Shown one piece after another: positions 1 to 59,485 of a DNA stretch of 64,000 nt. Position numbers and translations under genes: made by a program. Where the stretch lies: assembly GCA_019155185.1 (NCBI GenBank), contig CM032813.1, forward strand, positions 10,442,645 to 10,506,644, read 5' to 3'. This stretch comes from Beaufortia kweichowensis. Lineage: Eukaryota; Chordata; Actinopteri; Cypriniformes; Gastromyzontidae. How positions within the stretch are numbered: position 1 is the stretch's first letter; every line of letters begins with the position of its first letter. The notes under the pieces were generated by a model. That model was given only the letters and a program-made list of their open reading frames with translations. It made no database searches and was not told the origin of the DNA.

Positions 1-1082
1 ATCAACACTTACTTAATATTGACTTATTTAATGATTTTGATGATAATAATAATAATGATAATATTACTAATTATGCATGAACCCTCACACAAACCTGTTT
101 ACATTATAAGACTGAAAGATTTTTGGACATATTTCACTATATTTCTACAGCCACACGTACACACGTTAGGTTTCTATACATTGTGAAGACTTTCCACAGA
201 CATAATAACAATAAACAATAAACGGTATATTGTAACAATCACACAAACCTTTGTACATTTTTACTTTTTCAAATCAGCATAATTTAGTACGTTAAATAAT
301 TAATTTCCATTGTGGAGACCGGTGGCTGGATCAGACTTTTGCCTTTCTTGTGAGTAACATAACATACCAAACCCAACCTGAAGAGTCAATCTGTCCGAAT
401 TAATCACAGGCTCAAACCTCGATTATGAGAACAGAGAGATGAGAGACTAGAAGCCTCTCTCCGGTGGTCCGGGGAGCACGCTGTTAACTGCTCCATGCTG
501 GTGTCCTAACACGCTCCTGCCTCACCACATTCACAAACAGACTCAATGTCATGCAAGGAAAAGAGCTCGAAAACGGGCTCAATCTCTGGACCTTGCAGGC
601 AGACACACACGCACACACACTGGATGAACATAACTCTAGAGAGCTAAATATGGAGTTTTCTCTCTCTCATTTTTTATTTTTAACTCCCTGCAGCTGGATA
701 TGTTTTCTGCTCTTACCCTCTCTGGACCGGAAAAGTAGGCCAAGCCTCTGCCTCCAAAACAAACGAATCATGAGATGGAAGGATGAAAAAGGAGGGGAGA
801 GACAAAGAGGAAGCAGAGGAACGCAAACTAAAAGACAAGAAACGACAGAGACACAACCAGTTCACAGGGGACGCGCAGGCGGAGCCAAAAAAGAAATGAA
901 GTTTGGTGAGAAACAAAAGCCTTGGAATTGTACTATTTCAAAACGTGTGTGGTGTTTGCCTGTGCAAAACTTTTTGCCATGATGCTAGAATGTTTCCGAG
1001 ACATGTTCTGTAAAGTTTACTGGCCTAAAAAAAGGATGCCTTTATGATTTTCTGGTTAAGAAAAAGAGGATTGTGGTCCAAC
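1..1082 (-). other. ptprg intron 3' of the spacer exon (partial)
   Basis: Non-coding sequence following the spacer exon on the gene strand. It starts AT-rich; about 135-310 has a copy of a dispersed fish repeat (see the repeat at 51545-51690). The stretch 500-980 is purine-rich, with open frames on both strands that match nothing I recognise and show no splice sites or domain patterns. The next exon (transmembrane region) is outside the window. Confidence 0.6.
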
Positions 1083-46793
<45,711 letters not shown>

Positions 46794-47261
46794 CTGCAGA
46801 AGAGAAAGACAGAAAATCGATGGATCATCACAAGACAAACAGAATCCGAACGGCTCCTAGACTCACTTTGTTCTTCATGAATGTCAGTCAAAACTGTCCT
46901 GGGACGGCTGTCTGCCTCAGGAAAAGTGAAAAGCTTGATGAATTGATAAAGCAGTCACTTTAATCTGAGATCTTTGAACCACACACACTAATAGGTTGTT
47001 CAGACATACTGTGATTGTATCTCTGGAGATGGCAGAGGGGATGTACTGGTATTAATAGTGGGCATTCATACTGCTGGAGGTTGTGTGGGCTTCTGGTCAA
47101 AACTTTAAAAATCTAATCACAAATAGGATGTATTGCCAGTACAGACAAATTCCTATAAGAAAACAGTCCTTTAATTTTAATTAAATAAAATAAAGAACCA
47201 GCTCACCCAAAAGATAAAACACGTAGGAGAGAATTTTATCACATTTGATAACACTTTACAT

Positions 47262-47388
47262 GTGTTCCTGTAGCTCAACAGGATAAAGCATTAAACATGC
47301 ATACTGACAAAAACAAAATGTATAGCATGAATGCACTGTAAGACACTTTGGATAAAGGCGTGAAATGCATAAATGTAAAAATTGTAAA
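47262..47388 (+). mobile_element. V-SINE-like element, short copy
   Basis: TTCCTGTAGCTCAACAGGAT (A-box-like), then CACTGTAAGACACTTTGGAT and AAAGGCGTGAAATGCATAAA form the head and tail of a V-SINE with the middle missing. Confidence 0.65.
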
Positions 47389-50300
47389 TCACATCACACA
47401 TAATATATAAGATTTCATATTAAATGCACAAATCATACTCACTTCGAATGCTGAAAATATCTCCACACATCTTTTTTTTTTCATTATGTATCATACAGTT
47501 AAAACAGTAAAACAGTAAAATCACTCACATTAAGATTTTGCAGGAGATGGATGTGACCTTCACTGTCTTTGCACCTACAGTATTAGTGCCAACTTTTTCT
47601 TAACTCGCATTGTCGGCATGTCACCACAAATTGCAAATTGTCATTGAAAATTAATGAATAACTTCAGGCTGACATGTTTTTTACTTCCACTGAGAAGTTT
47701 CTCAGCACTCAAAAACAAATATGAAATGAACCGTCACTGATCAATGTCGAACAAGCCCTTATCGTCTTACGCATAATACAATATATAGCTGTTCTTTTAT
47801 TTCAGCACACAAAATGAGACAAGCAAACATAACAAGGGTATTTTAAGAGTCCATTAAACCCTTTAGTACACTCAGAAGTGTCTCTTCAGTGATCGTGCCA
47901 AATCATAAATGTACCTTTCAACGCAATAAACACATCCTGATGAGACACCACAGTACCAAAGAGTTTCAAGTGTGTGTGTGTTTCAGTGTTCTCAGACTCT
48001 GTGAGAGGTGAGCTGTGATTCACAAACATCTAAATAGAAAGTCCATCCCAAATTGAAAGCAATCCACAGCTACCGGCCTTTTAGATGAATCTGTCCACAA
48101 TTACCCCTGCCCCGTGCACATCCGGACCGACCCGAAATGTGCATTTCATCGAATTAGGATTTATCCTCCTGCTCTCAGTCCAGCCTTAGGGCATATTGAT
48201 TGGACAGGTCTGGGTTTCATATGGAGTGCTATAGATCCAGGCAGGGCTACTGGGTAATAAAAGAGAGCGAGAGCTCGTGTGAAGACATTACTCACTCTTT
48301 AATGCAGCCCTAACACGGTTACAAAAACTGCACATGCAAACTTAATCCCAACCTCACCTCAGGATACACACAACTTAGATGAGAAAAACAAAGGTCCGAG
48401 TATGTAACCTTGCCTCTGAGCAGAGAAACAAAGATAGGTGTTCTGTTTTTTTAATTGTTTGGCTAGCTTTTTGGGGTCATCTGTTGATTTACAATTGTTT
48501 GTCATTTTCTTCTCAGTTCTGCTTATGCTTGTTTATGATGTTTAAGGGCGAAAATTCACTTTACGAAAGTTCTTAAATGCAAAGGTATCAAGCTACGAAG
48601 ACTGTCATGGCGGAACACTGGGTTGTGTCTAAATTTGCTACCTAGTTCGGAAGAAACTTTTCTTGTGTATTCCCACTACCCAGAAATTTAAAGAAACCAT
48701 TAATATTAAGATATTAATTAGAAATATAATCGGATGCATGAATCGATCATCCAATTTCAATGTACACTTTATGATATGTCTGTCCATTTATCATTTGTTT
48801 ATTCATTCACTTTACTTGCTTATGGTTTGCCTAGCCGTCTAATAATTTAGTCAGCGATCAATCAATCCACCCCTCCCTTAATTCAAGAAAAAGCAGTGGA
48901 CGGTACATGAAAAGTTATCCGCCTGAGGAAGGAGGGGAAGATTCAGCCCGTCTTAACATTAAATGGTTGTGAGGGACCTCAGCCGCCTTGTTTTCATTTA
49001 CTCTTCATCCTTCCCTCCAGACAGAAAGAAAAGGAGCGCTGACCAGGTGTCAAATCAACATTTCATTCACCTTTGACCTCTAACTTGACTCAATCAATAC
49101 TTCCTCTCTTCACCGGCTGCTTCTCAACTTTGCGATGGATCTTCTGAAATAAGATTACATCTCCAAGCACAAAATGTTAACGTTCCTGCAAGAAAGCAAA
49201 ACCGCTCTCAGCATTGATTCGCTCTGCAGGAAAGTGTCAGAGGAAAGAAGCGGGAGGGAGACATTTAGAACTTAATCCAGTTCTCAGTTTCAAGGATTTG
49301 CTAAAAGCCAATCTGCAGGTGCTGCTTAGACATATCAAATGAAGGCAAATGAGGTTCCAGATGAGAGAAAGAGTGAACTGTTGGAACTAAGAGATGCAGT
49401 CCTGTAAAGTTGCAGGGATATAATTATTCTAGACGCCTGCTAAGCCAAGCATCACTTTTACTATTGCTCAGACTTTAAGATCTGAACAAACCATCTTGTA
49501 ACCCTACAGCACTATTTGTGCTGATACATTACATTGTTTGGCTTGTTAAGTAAAAATATTACTCTTCTTTTGCCTGATTACTGATTATTATAGAATACAT
49601 GGTATCATGGCAAATCTTTCTTAGGATGTAAATAAGCAATAAATCTAAAAATAATTGTCATAAGGATTGTAACTGGACTTTTATATTCACAGCATTATTA
49701 AGCAAGTACATGTGACTTAATATATAGTCACATACTAAATACTAAAACTGGCAAATTCAGAAATGCCAATAGTTAAAACAAATGATAGATCCCTGTTGAC
49801 TCTGATTTCTGAATATTATTTTGGTAATATTTACTACTAAAGACCATTTGCCATGTCTGCACTTCCACATCACGTCACAGCCAATTTGCACAAACAAACC
49901 CCTCTTTAGAAGCACTTATGTGCCCAGAAAACAAATGACTTTCAAAAAATTGGTTATTAGTTTAGCGTCCTTTCCGAAAAGGAAGAATCCCGAGTTCAAT
50001 CTAGAGAGAAAAAGTTAGAACTGAGTGCAAAATAAAGACAGACAGACAGTCAGCCAGAAACAAACAAATCTTGTCGCTTCTTTGAACATGACACAAAGCA
50101 TAAACCAAAGACTGAGAGAGAGCGAGAGAATGGGAATTTGTGAATAATTCCTTTCCTGTCCTTGTATCTTTCGCAATCCCTCCAAAACAAGATGTGCCAC
50201 TCCAAAAATTCATCTGACAAGCACAATCCCGTCCTCATCAGAATGTGTTAAAGGTGGACAGTGAAGGAAAACTAATTGAGCTGTCCTGCATTTTGATCCG

Positions 50301-50618
50301 TCATGAAACTGCAGAGAGTTTAACAAACATTTAACATTGTTTGTGATTTAACAAACAATGTTATCAGTGTAAATATTCCTTAACATTGCATTCAGCCCCA
50401 CAAAGACAAAGTGCTTTTCACTCAATTAGCAACAGCTGTGTGACGTTGTGACCTCGAAAGAGAAAAGCGGTGCTAACGGTGTAATTTGTGACGCAAACAA
50501 AAGCGTGTTTGTGCTGAAACATCTAAGGAGCGTTTATGAAACGTTTACTCAATGGCAGCATTGTGACACGAAAACAAACATGCATTTAGAACGATGTTGC
50601 AGTTTGAGATAAAACAAA

Positions 50619-50753
<135 letters not shown>

Positions 50754-51544
50754 TTCCATTGCAGATGCATTAGCAACAGGGGTCGTAATGCAGGGCCACA
50801 TGTGTCTCTAGTGTTTCTGGATTTACTGGGCTTGAATCCATCAGGCTCTGTTGCTGCCAGTGGACGCTGAGACAGAGAAAGGTGTTTTGGGATTTTGTAA
50901 GTCTCTCTCAAATACAGTGTTCAGCTGTAACACTCACACAAAAACACTCTTTACCCACACTAAAGCAAACCTTTCACAGCACGCTTCAAAAGCTCTGGCG
51001 ACATTGACACTAAAAGTGGATGTCTACATCAGAACAGCTATTAAGGGGGCTTTCAGACAAAAGCAGAGGTTTTTAATCTTTACTGACACGGAGAACCCAC
51101 CGCTGGACCCATACTGTCTCTGTGATCATTTACAATTACTTCTTATATATATTTTATGATTTGTGGTATTATTTATATACATGTAATTATTTAACAATAT
51201 AATCAAATCAGTGTACCTTCATTTTGCTTTGTAATAACATTTAAAAAATGTTTAAAATAATGGTGTTTGATTAATCGTGTGTTTTTATATGCAGGTTGGA
51301 GCATACTGTTAAATATAACAAACAGTGACACTTCAATTTCTTGTCACATCAATATTTAAAATAGCTCTTGCTGTATTCTTCTTTTATTGCCATTGGAATA
51401 TTATGAGCTTTGGTGCATAAGGAACATAAGAAGACAGATATTCTTAGTCAAGTATATATGTTTCTAACCGCAAAGATCATAATATTGCAATTGCAATAAA
51501 AGAAAATATTCCATGGCTACTTTAAACACTAGACATAAAAACAC

Positions 51545-51690
51545 ACCCACATGCACACATTTCTATACATTGTAGGGACCTTGCATAGACATAATGATTT
51601 TATACTGTAAACTTTAGTTTAAACTATAGATTATATCCTGTAAGCCTCACCATACATTTTTAATTTAGTATAATTTATAAGCTGTTTTCC
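51545..51690. repeat. Dispersed fish repeat (ATTTCTATACATTGTAGGGACC type)
   Basis: ATTTCTATACATTGTAGGGA, AGACATAATGATTTTATACT and TTATAAGCTGTTTTCCTCAT follow the order of a repeat common in fish introns. A diverged copy is at about 135-310 (GTTTCTATACATTGTGAAGA, CACAGACATAATAAC, CACAAACCTTTGTACATTTTT). Confidence 0.55.
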
Positions 51691-52748
51691 TCATCTGTCT
51701 AATTAACAGAAAGGTCATTTTTAATGCATCGCTACAGCCACAAACATTTGGGGAACAGACAATAACGGATTACTTGTAATGCTTGTTGCATCAGTTTCCC
51801 ATGATGCACTGGAACTGTCTATTTACAAAACCTCTACTTTCTCTGATTAGATCAATGATTGGGCTTAATTACTCAAACATACTCTCTGGCCTCAGTGATC
51901 AAAGCCATAACCTGTCTTCATCCCCACAGGGGTCAGTATTAGCATAACACGCATTAGGAACCAGACAAATAAAAGCACTTTTGGGAAAACAAAGCATGAA
52001 AATAATTATAAATCCCATGGCATAAACACAGTCACGTGCCGGCGACACTTTGAAAGCTTTTGATCTGTTTGAAATGAATTCTCGTCACATGGGCAGAATG
52101 TGACCCCACACCCACAACTTACGAATTATTATTATTATTATAAGGTCACCGTTGTGAATGAGGTAAGAAAAAAAAATCAATAACTGATTTTTGTTTATTT
52201 TCGACACCACAGCCTGACATGAATCGATGTTTGATGTCTCTAAATGACCAGTTTGTGCATCTTTTAATCAAGACTGAACACAAGAGAGCAATCTCAATTT
52301 GACTGAATAAATGAAACCAGTCACCTGGTTATGATGGGTGATGTTAGTGCTCGGTTGTTGGAGGTGTAGAGGTGGACAGGGTAAAAGCAGCTTGTCTGGC
52401 TGAGTATTGTGTTGTGTTAATTAGATGTGGCATGTGTTTGTGCATGTGAGTGTGTGTGTCCAGGCAGCGGAGAAATCTGGCTGTAGACCCAGTGGGACTC
52501 TAACCCCATGAGCAAAAGCTGTCAGGAGTGACGGGAGATCCACACGCTGTCAGAGAACATTTCACAGCTGCCCACCATCCACTCATCACACAGACACACA
52601 AACAAAGAAAAATACACACAAGTCACGTACTCCCACACAAAATACAGTCACAATTTTGAGAGAAGAGACACGGATTTCACACCTCACACACTTCACTCAA
52701 ACTCTGTCATCCACATTGACAAACACACAACTTCGTATACTAACAAAA

Positions 52749-52985
52749 TATGACCCTGCTTGTAAAAACAGTCATTTTTTGGTAATTTTACTGTTTTCTA
52801 CATAAAATCATCCTACATAATGTAAAGAACATTCTGTGACAATATATCCTTGATGTCTTTAATATTGACTGAGTAATAACATGTCAAATATTGAAATCAT
52901 AGTGAAATTAATAGGTAAAATCAAACTTTGATGCTCGTTATCTCAGAATTTGATTTTGAGACTTCAATTTCACCACATGCCTTTT
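52749..52985. mobile_element. Worn relative of the TGTGACCC-ended element
   Basis: Begins TATGACCCTGCTTGTAAAAA. Its interior CATCCTACATAATGTAAAGA and AACATTCTGTGACAATATA are the reverse complement of interior motifs in 45453-45678. The right terminus has decayed. Confidence 0.6.
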
Positions 52986-53389
52986 TTTTACACAAACCTA
53001 CCTGTTTACTGTATTAGATACTGTATTAGAGCAAATACACTGAAAAAAGGGAAAAGCAGTTTTACTGAATTTACTAAAACAATACACGTACAGTCTACTT
53101 AATACATTTCTGTTTGAGATGCAAACATAACTTTATTGTGTAAAGTCTAAATGAAATTCAACACAGTCATCAAAACATGATATAATCACTTTGCAAGAAA
53201 ATGTTCAAATTGATTCAAATTTCCAACAAATGGTGTTCCCATAAAATGATTTTTTCTGCTGTTTGATTTACTTAATTAAAATGAGCTCATGTCACACAAT
53301 TACTTTGTATTTTCTACTCAACATAATTATATTGCATACAATTAATCTAATTCAGTTTTGTGAAGTATACGTGATGTTCTCTGATCGTT

Positions 53390-53484
53390 TGCGCGTGCAT
53401 CCGAGCATCCGAGCATGCGCTTTGAAAACCAGGACCGTTGGTCTGGGAAAGGGGACTGACGGACTTTGCAAAGCTGGTTAAAAG
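53390..53484 (+). other. Possible non-coding first exon of the SAMD3-like fragment
   Basis: A locally GC-rich, CpG-containing stretch ends in a strong donor, TTAAAAG|GTAAGAGT, at 53484. Spliced to 54845 it would put a stop (TAA) in the frame of the coding segment, so it could only be leader sequence. It includes a 9-bp direct repeat, GCATCCGAGCATCCGAGCAT. Speculative. Confidence 0.25.
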
Positions 53485-53950
53485 GTAAGAGTTTCAGTAA
53501 AAAATCGTATGATATATTGTAAAAATGCAGTCATTATCAGATTAAATGCAACAATAGTGCTGTAAGATAACACCACACGCTTTTAAATCATGTCGACGGT
53601 ATATTTCGTCAAGTGTTGTCATATAATTTATTTTCTGAGGTAATAATAATTATTACTCGTAGTCAAACTTATACAATGTGATTTAAATCACTCACAAATA
53701 GAAACCAAGTTTATCAGGCGAATAATAATGCCTGTCAATACATTGGCTAAAAAATGTTAATTTCACAGCCTTTGAGTTCATTTAGATTTTAGGTGTAGGA
53801 TTTGGGTGGGGGAGGGGTTCGTCGCCGTTGTCATATCACAGTAATGGTCAAAAGCTTAGACATAAATGTACAATTGCACTGTCTGTTTGTTTATACTTTA
53901 TATGCATCAATCACAGTGTATACAGTGAGAAATGTTGAGGCAGGCGCGAG

Positions 53951-54200
53951 TCACACGGGGCGTCAGCGTTAACGCTTGACGGAGGGCGTTGTCTGAAGCT
54001 TGGTGCTGGCGCAACTGTCAAAGTGACGACAGCCAATCACATCTAGCTCGGACTGCAGCACAAACACGATTGGCTAGCGGCTGCACTAGTACATTTGCAT
54101 AAAGCGATCTGATTGGCTGACGCCTGCGTTGCCACTTGAAAAGTTGAAAGTATTTCAACTTCTGCCGCGAGCAACGGACCCAACCCGACGAGGCGCATAA
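53951..54200. repeat. GC-rich stretch with CCAAT boxes, possible worn transposon
   Basis: CACACGGGGCGTCAGCGTTA with an inner inverse (GTTAACGC), then three ATTGGCT/AGCCAAT motifs at about 54030, 54070 and 54112. I associate such GGGCGTCAGCG ends with fish non-autonomous elements. As the only CpG-rich block near the fragment it could also serve as a promoter. Confidence 0.35.
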
Positions 54201-54213
54201 CCTTTAATCCTCC

Positions 54214-54420
54214 CTAGTGTTGTCAAAAAGTACCGAGTTCGGTACTTTAGGTACTGAAATTTTAAAAACTTCCATTTCCCGCTCACATTTGAGCGCCGAT
54301 ATTTAAACATCGCTGATTGGCCATAGTTTTCACGTGCTCAACAGATATGACTTTGATTGGCTACAATGATCCGCGCTTCACGCTCCTCACCGAGCGCTCA
54401 CACATAAGCATAACTACTTT
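54214..54420. mobile_element. hAT-like element fragment
   Basis: Begins TAGTGTTGTCAAAAAGTACC with GAGTTCGGTACTTTAGGTAC, the terminus of a fish DNA transposon family (AGTGTTGTCAAAAGTACC). The sequence that follows (TGATTGGCCATAG, GATTGGCTACAATG) is GC-richer. No transposase and no second end found. Confidence 0.5.
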
Positions 54421-54844
54421 ATTAAACTTCAACATTACAAAAAACATTAGTTGGACTTCGCCTTCAAATAATTAATACAATGGAATGGAAGAATTGCAAT
54501 TGTAAAGTCATGGCTTCTTAATGAACAGTGGCACAAAGCCTTCAAGTATTTAAAACAATACTGTAATATTTTCTTCAATGTCCAATCGAGTGAATGGAGA
54601 GGCAGGCCTTCCGTAGTAGAATTTTAAAGTTGCTTGAAACGTCAAGAAATATATATATATAATAACATAAAATCAAGCTGTTATCTGTATTTTCTAGACT
54701 ATAACATGCATATTTGCCATATGCATAATATAAATTTTGATCAACTTTTAGTGAATGAGACCCATTGTGCTCTTTGTTTAATTGTGTTTTGAGTAATGTC
54801 TGTAACTAACCTTTCTTTTTCTGCTCTGGCTTATTTTTTTTAAG

Positions 54845-55833
54845 GATGACATTGATGCAGCACGTGAACTTGCCATCAAAGGACTCTGTATCTATCTTAA
54901 TGAGGACCCTAAAGATCTCATTCAGGAGTTTGTGGTGAGTGGTTATAGCTTAATCGATGGAATCTGTACTATGTTCAACAAGCAACGCATTACTACATCT
55001 AAAAACCATGGTTTCATCAAATATGTACACAGCAACATAAATTTAACAATTACATTTTATCCACTAGAAATATAGCTATACTTGTTTTTCTTCTAGATGT
55101 CCATACGGAGCACACTTTTTTATTTATTCAAGTTTTAAAATAATAATTATTAAGCAAGTCATAGTTCTCATGCAATATGGTGAAATCAATGTGTGGAACC
55201 TAAAATAAGCATTATATGGTTGAAAACACTGAATAGTTGTGATAATATGACAAGTGCTCAGTGTTGCCGAAATCTGCCGAAAGCAGATTTGAATTCAGCA
55301 GTTGATCACATGATGCACTGAATGTTCTAATCACACCGGTGTGATCGTACACATTAAAGGGTTAAGTAATATTCCATTATGCCTTTAAGACAGGATAGTA
55401 GATTGGGTCACTGCAAGCACTGGCATTTTCTAAACATTACTTGCCTAGTAAGATACAAAAAAGCTACCCCTCATATTTCTTGTTCATGTGTTAAATACAT
55501 ATTCATCTTGTTTTCTATCTTTAGGACATGGAAGAAGATCTTTTACAGAGTGCCATTGAAAAGACCACCATGGGCGTCTTCGTGATAAAGGACACTGCAG
55601 ACAATGAAGCTCATGATGTGGGAATTGTGCTAGAGGGTGTGGCAGTGCTTCAGGACCTCGACAGTGTGGCCTTTGCAACATCAATGTTGTTCGGTCTAAT
55701 TTATGCACTTAACCTGCAGTACCCCACAAAGTTGCATTTTACTTTTGAAATTCTGCAAAGACTCATCATGGAGTTGGATGGAGGTGAACTCTCTATCAAG
55801 GCCCAACATTTCAAATCTAAACTCCACCAGTGA
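54845..55833 (+). pseudogene. SAMD3-like gene fragment, C-terminal two exons
   Basis: Coding segments 54845-54934 (30 codons) and 55525-55833 (102 codons plus stop), joined in phase 0 across a 590-bp intron with GT (GTGGTGAGT) and AG (ATCTTTAG). The protein begins DDIDAARELAIKGLCIYLNE, and later has GVFVIKD, HDVGIVLEGVAVLQDLDSVA and FGLIYALNLQYPTKLHFTFE. I recognise this as the C terminus of a large fish family of several hundred residues, often annotated as SAMD3-like or uncharacterised; its function is unknown. The upstream exons are absent: there is no in-frame start in the first segment and only unrelated repeats before it. A 101-residue product could start at the Met at 55528. There are no stops or frameshifts, so decay is slight. 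It lies antisense within a ptprg intron. Confidence 0.7.
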
Positions 55834-56073
55834 GATGGACCTCTTTTTGAATGACTGCTGAGACACTAAATGATCAACCCCAGAAAAATTCCAGCAGCCT
55901 TCATGCAAGACGCCACTGCAGTGCATAAACAAGCTAAGATTTTCAGCATAGACTGCTAGTAGGTTTTGTATATAAATATCTTTGAAATGAAAGTGTTTTT
56001 CTTGAAATAACAGTTCCAGTTACTGGTTTTCTTGGGTACAATTTTAAGGTTTCAGAGAGCACTAATTTTACCA

Positions 56074-56281
56074 AATAAAATTATTAGTGTTACAATGTTT
56101 TTAAACACGCTGTTACATGCAGTGTAATGTTACTTATATATATATATATTATATATTATACTTAATACTATGTAGTTTTATTACATTTAATCATTAGATA
56201 AGTTATTTATGCTAATTTTTTGAAAGCACAATGTTGTTTACATGTCATTGAAGTGACACATTGTTCAAATGATTAAATAAA
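56074..56281 (+). terminator. Polyadenylation signals of the SAMD3-like fragment
   Basis: AATAAA at 56074-56079 and again at 56276-56281, about 240 and 440 bp after the stop codon. The second is followed by a T-rich stretch (GGTTTTTGTGTTTTT). This suggests the 3' end was copied with its genomic untranslated region. Confidence 0.5.
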
Positions 56282-59082
56282 GACTTTACAGAAGGTTTTT
56301 GTGTTTTTAAAAATGAAATGAAACATGCGACAACAAACCATTAAAATTTGTATTACAATTTAATTTGAGTGAAGTTATCAAAATTATGTTAGGATAACTT
56401 GATTTAATTGCACAGAATTAACATGATTGAAGCATATATCGAAAATAAAATAATGTTAAGCTAACATTACTAAATTATGTTAGGATAACTTAAAAAGACT
56501 ATGTACACATTACATTTTGAAAATACATCTGATTAACACAAAAGTATTGTAATGAAACCACATAAATGGGTAGGACACTGTGAACTCAAACTAAATGTGT
56601 GGAACCAATGTCCATAATTCAATTGAGTAAATCCAACAAATCTTTTTTTTCAGTGTAGCTGATATAAAAGCCTTTAAATAGTGATAACAGGACACTTTAA
56701 AAGTTTTTTGCTGGCTAAATGGTAGACTACACTTTGAAATATGCAATGTGAGTGAGTATGCTTACATGGTTTTTGGTCTAATTTTTCCTCGCACAGCCAG
56801 CGAGAAAGTGTAATTTTTAAGCATGCCTCCATGCAATCAGATTCAAGAGTATAAAAGTGGTGTAAAAGTATTTTAAAAACCCATATCATTACCTAATGGT
56901 CATTGATTCCATCCTTAATGCTGGTAATCCATACGTCTAATCTATGATAATACTCTTAAAAGCATGTCTCATAATCATAATGTACTTAATGCAGGACACT
57001 GACCTTAAAACATATCGTTCATTAAACTAAAACAAGCTAGCAAGCATCTTTTAAAGGAACTACTGTGGAAAAGTTAAATTACAGAAATAGAAATGCATTT
57101 TATAGTGTTGTGTGACTTCCTTAGAAGAAGTTCTAAGTAAATGAGACGCTGAGCAAATTCAGCTTGTACAATGTGTCGATGACCAGCAAAAACACGAGTG
57201 CTAACAACATTCTATCAACCACCAAAAAACGCTCATTAGAGGACAGTAGTCCTTTTATTAAAATAAAATCTTTGGAAGTCGCTTGCTTCATAAACTCACA
57301 TCAGCAAACCTCGTTTGACCTCTCCAGATTGCATTCACTTTTTGTTCTCTATTGTTTCATATTGTTCTGAGATTTTTCTCTTATTTTGCGATAAATAAAA
57401 TATAATGAAACCCCCCTGAGCAAAGCAGGAAAATTTAATTCCAACAATACTTCAAACGGACTTAACCAAGTTACAGAGGAAAGAAAAACATTGGCGAAAT
57501 CAAAAACAAAGAAAACTCCAATAAATATCCAGCAAACCTGTCCCTTCGACAAGAAAGCTTTATAAAAAAACTAAAAATGTTATTCAACAACAAAGAGACT
57601 GATTTCAATCCTACAAACATTGTTCTCCAACTCACTTGTTGTGATGGCATATTATTCTGTATTGCGTCGAAAATTATTTTCTATTCTTTTCAATTTTCTG
57701 TCTTCTGCATAAAGCAGATTATTGACTTGTCCTTGCTGTTTGTGACACTAAGTGGTTTAACATTACTGAAATTGTCACAAGAAAGCCATTATTAACAAAA
57801 ACTGGTATATATATATATTAAAAAAAGGAATTTAGTGTATTACAGAGTACAAACGTGAAATGCACAAATCAGCTCATGCTATTATTAGAAAAAACATTTT
57901 GAAAAACATTTTGCATCAATTAAACACATGAAGATGTTTTGCATTATCTTACACATCTGGGCTTGCAAATCTTACTCCTAAATGTTTTATTCATATAAAC
58001 TGATTTTTATTACTGTAATAAAACATATCCCGTCTGTTATTACAGTGAATTAATCTGTATTCAACAATTAATGCCAATGCAAAATCTTAAGTTAAACATT
58101 AAATTAAGGCCAGTATGTATTGTAAAGGAACAATTTTGAGATTTCTTGGTATTTTCTTCCTCAAAGTAAGAAAGAAGTGATAAGTCATTATCTCTATGCC
58201 TAAATATGAATATAATCTATTTGACTCTGTAGTTCTGCTATCATGCATGTATGTTTCGGCTAAATGTGACCAGTGGCTATGTCTGATCTTAGCTAATTCA
58301 CCATTCTAAAACAGATAACAATCCATTTGAAGGGGATGTGGATAGATATGTTCAGACTACAAAAGCAGTACAGATATGGGAGGAGATGTGGGGAAATAAT
58401 CAGAAAATAAGCACAACTCAGCGGTCCATTAATTCCTCCTGCAGGTTTTTGTGTTTCTGCTCGAGAGAGACGTGGCACCCTCAGAACGGTGGGTGTAGTT
58501 CATTGAAAGCTCTTTAAGAAAACATTAAGAGAAACTTTTCGAATGTCTGCTGCAATTAAAATCAAAAAGACACAGTTATTAATGTAAAGAGAAGCTTTGC
58601 CATTCATCCGGGAGGATTTATTAGCTTTTTCATTAGGTTGCAGAATGTACACAACCTGCTGATAAGCCCTTCTACTGTGTAGGAGTTCATGAAGATACAC
58701 ATTTAAAAATGAATTAATCACACATCCCTCTCCAATCACCAAATCATTAGCTGAAGTGTTTAGCAGTTATATCACAGAATCAAACCTGTTTCAAGCGATT
58801 GAGAAAGCAAAAGCCATTAGCTACAGTTTCATGCTGTAAAACAGCTAAAAAAAACAACCTACTCACTATCTTTCACCTATATGCAGAGACACGACTCTGT
58901 TCTACTCTCCACTGATCTTTAGTGCTTTTAATTAATAGATAGGCGGTTGTGCAGCCTACAATCATTTCATTAACCCCATCATCAGGGCTTTTACTACTAG
59001 GTTTTTACTATGCAGAGGATGATGGTCTTTTCTGGTTATACATAGGGAAAAACAGATCATTAAAAAGTAAAAATAAGTTTAA

Positions 59083-59485
<403 letters not shown>

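Larger units (their letters stand above)
53038..56655 (+). mobile_element. Possible gene-carrying element with CACTGAAAAAA ends
   Basis: CACTGAAAAAAGGGAAAAGC at the left and, inverted, CACTGAAAAAAAAAGATT at the right, each bordered outside by TA (53036-53037, 56656-56657). TTTACT recurs 30-40 bp inside both ends. The 3618-bp interval holds the whole SAMD3-like fragment with its introns and polyadenylation signals. The ends resemble those of the small TA-target palindromic elements elsewhere in the window. Alternatively two separate miniature elements happen to flank the fragment; the shared terminal identity is short (11 bp). Confidence 0.4.

Noticed and set aside
57164..57795. Several 65-72-codon frames near 57-58 kb
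   Set aside because: AT-rich, no domain or homology recognised, and they conflict with one another.
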